A stretch of 11,238 bases of DNA. It comes from Pseudomonadota bacterium (GTDB lineage Bacteria > Pseudomonadota > Gammaproteobacteria > Burkholderiales > SG8-41). Within the stretch, counting starts at the first letter, position 1, and the number at the start of each line of letters is the position of its first letter. The stretch lies in NCBI GenBank assembly GCA_023431245.1, contig JAEYXO010000134.1:1-11238 (forward strand). The letters are read 5' to 3'. The position numbers and the translations under genes were made by a program. This document shows positions 1-4,921 of the stretch, in pieces. The notes beneath the pieces were generated by a model that worked only from the letters and a program-made list of their open reading frames with translations, ran no database searches and was not told the DNA's origin.

Positions 1-57
1 GCGACCGAAAACTGCCTGATCGAGCTGGCCGAGCTTCCGGCCGGCGGCGCGCACTGA
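1..57 (+). CDS. 3' end of an unidentified protein (partial)
   Basis: From base 1 this frame reads ATENCLIELAELPAGGAH and stops at TGA (55-57). Only 18 residues are visible, too few to assign a family. The stop lies 6 bases from the stop of the convergent gene on the other strand, which is the tight end-to-end packing expected of two real genes. Another forward frame and the reverse strand are also open across this short stretch, so the reading frame is the best guess and is not proven. Confidence 0.35.
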   Translation, partial: ATENCLIELAELPAGGAH

Positions 58-63
58 CGGCGC

Positions 64-342
64 CTATTTCGCGTCGAGCGCGCTGCGCAGCAGCCCCGCG
101 ACGAGGTCGTTGAGCGGTTCGCCCCGCTCCTGTGCCAGTGCATGGATCTGTTTCACCAGACCGCCCTCGAGCTTGACCGCGAAGGGCACCAGCCCGCGCG
201 CCTGGTCAAGACGCCGCTGTTCCCGCCGGTCAGGCACCGCTGCCGCAGCTTTGCCGAAACGCTCCGGTGCAGACGCCGACTTCATCCGGTTGACGAGTTT
301 CAGCGCATTGTATTTCTGCAGTTCGGTGGGCTTCATGGCCAT
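64..342 (-). CDS. small ribbon-helix-helix-like protein, function unknown
   Basis: A 92-residue protein. Its N-terminal half (about 1-48) is basic and helical. The C-terminal part reads as a strand (VPFAVKL, 52-58), a helix (61-73) and a second helix (76-90), the order of an Arc/MetJ-type ribbon-helix-helix DNA-binding fold. A DNA-binding role is inference only. I chose the ATG at 342 because GGAG lies 6 bases upstream of it. An in-frame ATG further out, at 375, falls inside the terminator hairpin of the preceding gene and has no ribosome binding site. No toxin gene is adjacent, so there is no sign that it is an antitoxin. It follows the Gln/Gly-rich gene on the same strand, with a terminator between them. 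Confidence 0.75.
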   Translation of the reverse strand: MAMKPTELQKYNALKLVNRMKSASAPERFGKAAAAVPDRREQRRLDQARGLVPFAVKLEGGLVKQIHALAQERGEPLNDLVAGLLRSALDAK

Positions 343-360
343 CGGAGGCTCCGGAGAATT

Positions 361-386
361 GAAAAGGCCGCGCAAGATGCGCGGCC
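361..386 (-). terminator. Rho-independent terminator of the Gln/Gly-rich gene
   Basis: On the minus strand GGCCGCGC and GCGCGGCC form a perfect 8-bp GC stem (366-373 with 379-386) around a 5-base loop, followed directly by TTTTC (361-365). It lies 22 bases after the stop codon at 408-410. The T-run ends about 9 bases before the GGAG ribosome binding site of the next leftward gene. That gene therefore depends either on readthrough or on a promoter inside this hairpin. Confidence 0.75.
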
Positions 387-407
387 CCGGCTGGATTTCA
401 GTTAGGC

Positions 408-752
408 TTATTTCGGCTGTTGCTGGCCGCCGCCACCGCCACCGCCACGGCGTTTGCCTGGGCGTTTGTGGAATTTTTTGCCGCCGCCCGCACCGGGGTT
501 CTTGTTCTGGCCCTGGCCCTGCTGGGGCCGGCCTCCGGGCTGGCCGCGGCCGCCGGCATTCTGCCGCTGATGCAGCGGCCGGCCCTGCGGCTCCGGCGCG
601 CCGGGGCGGTTGCCCGAGGCGAGCGCGATCTCGAGTTCGTTGAGTTCATCCCACTCGGCGTCGGTGCGGTTGCGGTCCGGTATGGCCAGCAATTCCTGCA
701 TGCGCGCCCGCGGGGATATCGGGGGATTCTGTGGAGGCTGTGAGTCGTTCAT
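408..752 (-). CDS. basic Gln/Gly-rich disordered protein, function unknown
   Basis: A 114-residue protein. Residues 13-47 look like an acidic helical segment (ARMQELLAIPDRNRTDAEWD and what follows). Residues 48-114 are low-complexity and rich in Gly, Gln, Pro and Arg, with a strongly basic stretch KKFHKRPGKRR (92-102), seven glycines (103-109) and the end QQQPK. This composition resembles RNA- or polyanion-binding disordered tails, but no catalytic motif is visible and I do not recognise a family. The ATG at 752 is the only sensible start. It has no Shine-Dalgarno sequence, and a promoter-like pair sits almost on top of it, so the mRNA may be nearly leaderless. A clear terminator follows the gene. 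Confidence 0.7.
   Translation of the reverse strand: MNDSQPPQNPPISPRARMQELLAIPDRNRTDAEWDELNELEIALASGNRPGAPEPQGRPLHQRQNAGGRGQPGGRPQQGQGQNKNPGAGGGKKFHKRPGKRRGGGGGGGQQQPK
427..447. repeat. CCG/CCA triplet repeat inside the Gly-rich tail
   Basis: Seven consecutive CCR triplets (CCG CCG CCA CCG CCA CCG CCA on the plus strand). In the minus-strand coding frame this tract gives the seven-glycine run at residues 103-109. Such tracts can change length by slippage without breaking the frame. Confidence 0.6.
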
Positions 753-759
753 GGCCGGG

Positions 760-788
760 ATTATCGCATTTTATGAGCCATCCTTCAA
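760..788 (-). promoter_or_regulatory. candidate sigma-70 promoter of the Gln/Gly-rich gene
   Basis: On the minus strand TTGAAG (783-788) is followed by a 17-base spacer and GATAAT (760-765). GATAAT ends 7 bases before the ATG, so initiation at the usual distance would fall at or next to the start codon. An overlapping alternative -10, TAAAAT, lies 8 bases further upstream. The AT-rich patch stands out in a GC-rich background. Inference from consensus only. Confidence 0.4.
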
Positions 789-944
789 AGAAAACAACGG
801 CTTAGGGAAACAGGGCAGTCCGCCCCCGACCGCTCCCGGCAAAGTCGCTCCGGAGCATGCTCCCGGCGGACATCAGCATGCCATTCGCCGCGGTCATTCG
901 TCCCCCGCCCGGCCCCTGCGGACCGGGCAGGGTGAAGCGGACAC

Positions 945-2168
945 TCAGTCGAGCGCCTGCAGCACCAGTGCATGCAGCAATTGGCGGTGGTAATAACGGA
1001 TGCTGCCCGGCGCATGCGCCATGAACACCGTCACCAGTTCCTCCGCCGGATCGACCCAGAAATAGGTGCCGGTGGAGCCCGCCCAGTGGAAATCACCGGT
1101 GCTGCCCGGCATGCCGCCGCGGCCGGCGCTGCGCCGCACGGCGACGCCGAGGCCGAAACCGTAACCGCGGATGTTGGGATAATCGTTGAGTTTCGACAGG
1201 TCGACCTCCGGCCCGAGGTGGTCGGTCGTCATGTATTCGACGGTCTTGCGCGACAGCACGCGCGCGCCGTCGAGTTCGCCGACGTTCAGCAGCATCTGCG
1301 CAAAACGCAGATAGTCGGCCGCAGTCGACACCCCGCAGCCGCCGCCGCAGTCAAACTTGTGCGGGGTGGTACCGTCGCGCAGCGTCTGCGGCATCCCGCT
1401 CACCGGATCCCGCGGCAGGGCCTTCGCATAACGCGGCACTTTCGCCGGCGGCACGGTGAAGGCCGTATCCTGCATGCGCAAGGGCCGGAACAGGCAGTCT
1501 TCGAGGTACTGCGCCAGCGGCCGCCCGGTCACGGCTTCGACGGCCAGTCCCAGCACGTCGAGACCGAGGCTGTATTCCCACATCGAGCCCGGCTGGTAAT
1601 GCAGCGGCAGGCTCGCCAGCTGCGCCAGGAATTCGGCGCCGCTCCACTTCGTCGAAGCGACATCCGACGAAAACGGATAACGCGCGTAAAGCGCCTTGTC
1701 GCCGCGGCCGTAACTCAGGCCCGCGGTGTGGCGCATCAGGTCCTCGATGGTCATTTCGCGCAGCAATGCCTCGGTGGGCGCGCCTGCAGCGCCGTCGCAC
1801 TGCGGCGGATTGACGCGCATGCCGGCGAGCTGCGGCAGGTAATGGCTGACCGGCTGGTTGACCGCCATGCGCCCTTCCTCGCACAGCATCAGCGCACCCA
1901 CGATCACCAGCGGCTTGGTCATCGAGGCAATGCTGAACATCGCATCGACCGGCATCGCCGTCCGTGCCGCCGGATCCAGATGGCCGAAAGTCTCGCAATA
2001 TCCGAGGCGTCCGCCGCGCGCGATCATCAGCACGGCACCGGGCAGCGCGCCGCGCGCGATTTCGGCATTCAGCGCCGCAGCAATGCGCGGCAGGCGGTCC
2101 GGCGCAAAACCCAGCGAGCGGGGTTCGGCAGGCGGCAAGGGCGGGAAAAACGATTCGGGTTTGTTCAC
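945..2168 (-). CDS. serine hydrolase, beta-lactamase/family VIII esterase type
   Basis: A 407-residue protein of the beta-lactamase (Pfam PF00144) fold, probably an esterase or other amide/ester hydrolase. The nucleophile motif is S82-M-T-K85 in FSIASMTKP, and the second catalytic element is Tyr199 in WEYSLGLDVLG. Like family VIII esterases it has Y-S-L here, not the YxN of class C beta-lactamases. The third-strand motif is W362-A-G364 in FHWAGSTGTYFW. HTAGL (147-151) is also typical. No signal peptide is visible, so it is probably cytoplasmic. The start is a GTG at 2168 with GGAAG 7 bases upstream. The frame stays open further upstream, but there it lies under slyX and the S4 gene and encodes low-complexity Arg/Ala sequence. 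It is the third gene of a leftward operon, 14 bases after slyX. The substrate cannot be read from sequence. Confidence 0.93.
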   Translation of the reverse strand: MNKPESFFPPLPPAEPRSLGFAPDRLPRIAAALNAEIARGALPGAVLMIARGGRLGYCETFGHLDPAARTAMPVDAMFSIASMTKPLVIVGALMLCEEGRMAVNQPVSHYLPQLAGMRVNPPQCDGAAGAPTEALLREMTIEDLMRHTAGLSYGRGDKALYARYPFSSDVASTKWSGAEFLAQLASLPLHYQPGSMWEYSLGLDVLGLAVEAVTGRPLAQYLEDCLFRPLRMQDTAFTVPPAKVPRYAKALPRDPVSGMPQTLRDGTTPHKFDCGGGCGVSTAADYLRFAQMLLNVGELDGARVLSRKTVEYMTTDHLGPEVDLSKLNDYPNIRGYGFGLGVAVRRSAGRGGMPGSTGDFHWAGSTGTYFWVDPAEELVTVFMAHAPGSIRYYHRQLLHALVLQALD

Positions 2169-2182
2169 GTCTGATCTTCCAT

Positions 2183-2383
2183 TCAGTAGTGCGGCGGAAT
2201 TTCGTGCGCAGGGCCGCCGGGTTCCGCGGGCAGGCTGCGCTGCATTTGCAGCCGCAGGTCGCGCAGCTGCTGCTGCAGTTCGGCGATTTCCTGCTGCTGC
2301 CGGGCCACGGTGCGGTTCAGCTCCTCCAGCAGGTCTTCGCTGAAACTCAGCTTGATTTCGATTTCCGACAGGCGCGATTCCAT
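2183..2383 (-). CDS. slyX: SlyX family protein
   Basis: A 66-residue protein, close to the roughly 70 residues of known SlyX. It begins with the family pattern MESRLSEIEIKLSFSEDLLE and continues with ELN and then V..QQQEIAELQQQL (a heptad-like coiled coil over about 5-48). It ends in the family hallmark PPHY. SlyX is cytoplasmic and its biochemical role is not established. The ATG at 2383 follows the S4-gene stop by 8 bases. An upstream in-frame ATG at 2431 would overlap the S4 gene and add non-conserved Arg/Cys-rich residues. The Shine-Dalgarno sequence is weak, so translation may be coupled to the S4 gene. Confidence 0.9.
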   Translation of the reverse strand: MESRLSEIEIKLSFSEDLLEELNRTVARQQQEIAELQQQLRDLRLQMQRSLPAEPGGPAHEIPPHY

Positions 2384-2391
2384 GGCGCGGC

Positions 2392-2613
2392 TCAGGCAGC
2401 GGCAAGCACGACGATCCTGACGCCGCTGCACTCGACCGCCTGGCCGGCGCGGATCTTGGCGGTCTTGCGGCTTTCAGCCTGGCCATCAACCGTCACCGCA
2501 CCTTCGGCGACCAGATGCTTGCCTTCACCGCCGCTGCCGACAATGCCGGCAAGTTTCAGCAGATCGCACAGCCTGACGTGATCGCCCCTCAGCTGGAACT
2601 GGCGGATTTCCAA
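2392..2613 (-). CDS. S4-domain RNA-binding protein, YbcJ-like
   Basis: A 73-residue protein consisting of one S4-like RNA-binding domain. The pattern L..LLKLAG.V.SGGE.K.LVAEG (about 15-38), then V.VDG..E.RKT.KI.AGQ.V (40-60), matches E. coli YbcJ and its relatives. It is predicted to bind structured RNA in the cytoplasm. The start is inferred to be TTG at 2613 (initiator Met, then EIRQFQLRGDHV), because this gives the family's usual N-terminus and length and has GGA 6 bases upstream. The alternative ATG at 2685 adds 24 residues that do not look like the family. It heads the leftward S4-slyX-hydrolase operon. The 129 bases to the divergent lipoprotein gene must hold both promoters, but I see only weak matches there. 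Confidence 0.87.
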   Translation of the reverse strand: MEIRQFQLRGDHVRLCDLLKLAGIVGSGGEGKHLVAEGAVTVDGQAESRKTAKIRAGQAVECSGVRIVVLAAA

Positions 2614-2742
2614 TGGTTTTCCGTTCTTTGGCAGATTTTTGCGGTCAAGGCAGGCATGATACTGGAGCACGCAAGCGGGAACCATGCCGTTGCGCCGGGT
2701 TCCAAGTTTTCATATTCCCCATTGCATCACCGCGAACACCCG

Positions 2743-3402
2743 ATGTCCCTGCCCCTGTTCATCTCCGGAATACTGCTGCTGCAACTGGCTGGCTGCGCCA
2801 TGGGCCGCGAGGCACAGTCGACCGAAGCGGTACCGGCGCCGGTTGCCGTCGCCACCGAACGACAGCCGGCGCCTGTGGCGGAACCGGCCGTCACCGCGCC
2901 CCCGGCTGAAGAACCGGGACCCGCAGTAATTCCGCCTGCGGTGGAAGCGCCGGCTGCGGCTCCTGAAAAAGCGCCCGCGCCGGCTCCCGCGGCACCGGTG
3001 TCCAGGCCCGCACCCGTCACTGCGGAAAAACCCGCCGCGAAACCACCGGCAAAAGCGGCGGCACCGGCGCCGCAGCCGAAAACGGCGGCACCGCCACCGC
3101 CGGCGGTGCCGGGCATGGCGCTGGCCACACTCGAGCAGCGCCTGAAGGACACCAATGCCATCGGCCTGTTCACCAAGATCGCGCTGAAAAACCAGGTTGA
3201 CGATCTCGTCAATCGCGTTCGTGCGCATCATGAAGGCAACGGCGCAACGCTGGCCCAGCTGCGCCAGGCTTATGACCAGTTGCTGGCCAAGGTCCACGGC
3301 CTGCTGAAGGACGGCGACCCGGCTCTCGCGGGATCCATCATGGCCTCGCGCGAGGCCATCTGGCAGGTGCTGACGGATCCGGTAAAGTTTGCAAAACTCT
3401 GA
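2743..3402 (+). CDS. Ala/Pro-rich lipoprotein with a C-terminal helical domain, function unknown
   Basis: A 219-residue protein. Residues 1-18 form a hydrophobic signal ending in the lipobox L-A-G-C18, with Ala at +2, which predicts outer-membrane sorting. The N-terminus has no Lys or Arg. An in-frame TTG at 2722 would prepend HHREHP and restore positive charge, but neither start has a clear Shine-Dalgarno sequence. Residues about 28-122 are an Ala/Pro/Lys/Glu-rich linker of the kind that spans periplasm or cell wall. Residues 126-219 are mostly helical, with a run of LEQRL, VDDLVNRVRAHHE, LAQLRQAYDQLLAKVHGLL and MASREAIWQVL. I do not recognise this domain. It is followed after 12 bases by a small secreted protein, probably in the same transcript. 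Confidence 0.75.
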   Translation: MSLPLFISGILLLQLAGCAMGREAQSTEAVPAPVAVATERQPAPVAEPAVTAPPAEEPGPAVIPPAVEAPAAAPEKAPAPAPAAPVSRPAPVTAEKPAAKPPAKAAAPAPQPKTAAPPPPAVPGMALATLEQRLKDTNAIGLFTKIALKNQVDDLVNRVRAHHEGNGATLAQLRQAYDQLLAKVHGLLKDGDPALAGSIMASREAIWQVLTDPVKFAKL

Positions 3403-3414
3403 ACGGCGGATACG

Positions 3415-3684
3415 ATGACCACGATGATAAAAAGACTGACTCCGGACGCGGGCCTTCTGGCCGCAGCACTGCTGGTGGCGGCGGCGCCGGCCGCCGCTGC
3501 GGACGCCGGCAGTGCGCTGGCGAAGGACATGACGGCGACAATCTCGCTGCTGGGCCTGCCCTGCGGCCAGGTCGTCAGCGTGACGACACAGGGCAGCAAC
3601 GATCACCTCGCCACCTGCAGCAACGGCAACCGCTACCGCGTCTACCTGAACGCGCAGGGACGCGTGACCGCGGAAAAGCGCTGA
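3415..3684 (+). CDS. small secreted protein with two cysteines, function unknown
   Basis: An 89-residue protein. The N-terminus (KR at 6-7, a hydrophobic core over 13-24, then APAAAA before D30) is a Sec signal peptide with likely cleavage after A29. The mature protein is about 60 residues, with Cys50 (LPCGQVV) and Cys68 (LATCSNGNRYRVYL), which probably form a disulfide in the periplasm. The C-terminal part (V..V..QG...LATC.NG..YRVYLN..G.V) looks like a small antiparallel sheet. The start is ATG 3415, preceded by GGCGGA. ATG 3424 (MIKRL) is an equally possible start. It lies 12 bases downstream of the lipoprotein gene. Function unknown. Confidence 0.65.
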   Translation: MTTMIKRLTPDAGLLAAALLVAAAPAAAADAGSALAKDMTATISLLGLPCGQVVSVTTQGSNDHLATCSNGNRYRVYLNAQGRVTAEKR

Positions 3685-3696
3685 ACGGCGCGGCGC

Positions 3697-4221
3697 TCAG
3701 CCGCCGGGCCGGATGAACACATGCAGGTCTCCGATCTCCTGCGCCAGCACCCGTTCCACCGCGACGACGTAATCGAGGTTTGATCCCAGCCGCTGCCTTG
3801 CCTGCGCGGGATCGACAGCCGCGGAGACAGTCGGCCCGTCGGCGACCCGGGCATGGGCGATCAGGTCCACCGCAAGACGCAGGCGCACCGACTCATCAAT
3901 GGCCTGGTCCCCGGACAGCGCCTGCAGGGCGGCTTCCGCACGCGCGGAGGCCCGACCATAACGCCCGCTGCCCATGAACACGCCGACGAACAGCCCGCCC
4001 GCCACCAGCAGGCCGATGGCGCCCAGCAGCACGGTGTTCCAGGGCGGGGGCAGTCGGATGCCCAGCTGCGGCAGCGCGAAAAACAGCACGCCGCCGGTGA
4101 TCACCGCGAGGCAACCGTAAGGCCGCAGGCCGGCTGGTGCCGGCTCGGCGGCGATTCGCCGCCACTCGGCGCAGATTGCGGCCCGCTGGGCGGGCGTGAA
4201 CGATGGCGGATCGGCGTTCAT
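3697..4221 (-). CDS. two-transmembrane-segment membrane protein, function unknown
   Basis: A 174-residue protein. A short N-terminal segment (FTPAQRAAICAEWRRIAAEP) is followed by two hydrophobic helices at about 35-55 and 62-84, then a helical C-terminal domain (89-174) presumably on the cytoplasmic side. No enzymatic motif is visible and I do not recognise the family. The ATG at 4221 lies 11 bases after the GNAT stop. A GTG at 4263 would overlap the GNAT gene and seems less likely. The gap to the upstream gene suggests co-transcription with the acetyltransferase. The 3' end lies 12 bases from the stop of the convergent secreted protein, with no obvious terminator between them. Confidence 0.7.
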   Translation of the reverse strand: MNADPPSFTPAQRAAICAEWRRIAAEPAPAGLRPYGCLAVITGGVLFFALPQLGIRLPPPWNTVLLGAIGLLVAGGLFVGVFMGSGRYGRASARAEAALQALSGDQAIDESVRLRLAVDLIAHARVADGPTVSAAVDPAQARQRLGSNLDYVVAVERVLAQEIGDLHVFIRPGG

Positions 4222-4232
4222 GGCGCTGCGGT

Positions 4233-4754
4233 TCAGCCTGGGAGACTTCCGGTGATCGTGCACTGCATGATCACGGTGTCGAGCCAGCGCCCGAACTTCA
4301 GTCCGACATTGCGCAGGGTGCCCACCTCGCGAAATCCAAGCTTGCGGTGCAGCCCGATGGACGCGCTGTTGCCGCTGTCGCCGATGATCGCCACCAGTTC
4401 GCGGTAACCGGCGGTGGCCGAACGCTCGATCACCGCGGACAACAGGGCGCGCCCGGCGCCCTGCCCGGCAACCGCGGGATCGAGGTAAACCGAATCTTCC
4501 GCAGTGTGGCGGTAGGCGGTGCGCGGACGGTAGCGCCCGGCATAGGCATACCCGATCACGGCGCCCGCCCTCTCCGCCACCAGGTAAGGCAACCCCGCCT
4601 CCAGCACGGCATCGCGGCGGCGGCGCATTTCGGCAAGGTCCGGAGGCACTTCCTCGAAGGAGGCGGTGCCGTGCAGTACATGGTGGGCATAAATCATCTG
4701 CACGCGCGCCATGTCCGCCGTTTCAGCGGGTCGAACCGTGATTTCGATGTCCAT
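4233..4754 (-). CDS. GNAT-family N-acetyltransferase, phosphinothricin/methionine-sulfoximine type
   Basis: A 173-residue cytoplasmic acetyl-CoA-dependent acetyltransferase. It has the layout of E. coli MnaT (YncA) and Pat/Bar enzymes: ITVRPAETADMARV at the N-terminus, FEEVPP (33-38), a core strand with SVYLDPAVAGQGAGRALL (88-105; the acetyl-CoA pyrophosphate loop is G97-Q-G-A-G101), GNSASIGLHRKLGF (128-141), and VGLKFGRWLDTVIMQ near the end. Family members acetylate the amino group of methionine sulfone/sulfoximine or phosphinothricin-like amino acids, but the real substrate here is unknown. ATG 4754 has GGAG 5 bases upstream. An earlier in-frame ATG at 4853 would add non-conserved residues. 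It is the first gene of a two-gene leftward unit, divergent from the hydroxyacid oxidase. Confidence 0.93.
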   Translation of the reverse strand: MDIEITVRPAETADMARVQMIYAHHVLHGTASFEEVPPDLAEMRRRRDAVLEAGLPYLVAERAGAVIGYAYAGRYRPRTAYRHTAEDSVYLDPAVAGQGAGRALLSAVIERSATAGYRELVAIIGDSGNSASIGLHRKLGFREVGTLRNVGLKFGRWLDTVIMQCTITGSLPG

Positions 4755-4856
4755 CTGCACTCCAGCAGGCCAGGCGGCGCAGTCCGGCGCCACCGGCGAA
4801 AGATTACACCAGGCGCGCAGGGCCTGCTCCGCGGAAGTCCACACTCCATGCATGCA

Positions 4857-4878
4857 AATTGACTCGGTGAAGTCGATT
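4857..4878. promoter_or_regulatory. candidate operator: 22-bp imperfect inverted repeat
   Basis: AATTGACT, 6 bases, then AGTCGATT: 7 of 8 arm positions pair. It overlaps the putative -35 of the hydroxyacid oxidase gene in the divergent gap between that gene and the GNAT gene, where a repressor or activator site would be expected. No regulator gene is in the window, so the binding protein is unknown. Confidence 0.35.
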
Positions 4879-4888
4879 CATCTACGCT
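4859..4888 (+). promoter_or_regulatory. candidate promoter of the hydroxyacid oxidase gene
   Basis: TTGACT (4859-4864, 5 of 6 to consensus), an 18-base spacer and TACGCT (4883-4888, only 3 of 6). This would give a leader of about 25-30 bases before the ATG at 4922. The -35 is good and the -10 is weak, as in promoters that need an activator. Confidence 0.38.
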
Positions 4889-4921
4889 CGGCTGCTCACC
4901 ATGTGACCGACTGGAAACACC

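Noticed and set aside
64..375. Ribbon-helix-helix-like gene as the antitoxin of a toxin-antitoxin pair
   Set aside because: No small toxin-like gene (RelE, MazF, HicA, PIN) is next to it. The neighbours are a convergent gene end and the Gln/Gly-rich protein behind a terminator.
852..863. Perfect 12-bp palindrome GGAGCATGCTCC between the Gln/Gly-rich and hydrolase genes
   Set aside because: Isolated and not near any promoter hexamers, and overlapped by another chance palindrome (GCTCCGGAGC). Not enough to call an operator.
903..931. GC-rich hairpin after the serine hydrolase gene
   Set aside because: The arms CCCGCCCGG and CCGGGCAGGG pair with a bulge, but no T-run follows on either strand, so I did not annotate a terminator.
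972..2174. Open frame (400 residues) antisense to the serine hydrolase
   Set aside because: Composition typical of a GC-rich shadow frame. The opposite strand has the SMTK, Tyr and WAG catalytic elements in order.
2169..2489. Extended N-terminus of the serine hydrolase
   Set aside because: The frame stays open but overlaps slyX and the S4 gene entirely and encodes Arg/Ala repeats. The GTG at 2168 has a good ribosome binding site and begins near the family's N-terminus.
2710..3606. Minus-strand open frame (298 residues) over the lipoprotein and small secreted gene
   Set aside because: Arg-rich (RRRCRRF-like) translation is the complement of the Ala/Pro linker codons, while the plus strand has a lipobox and a signal peptide.
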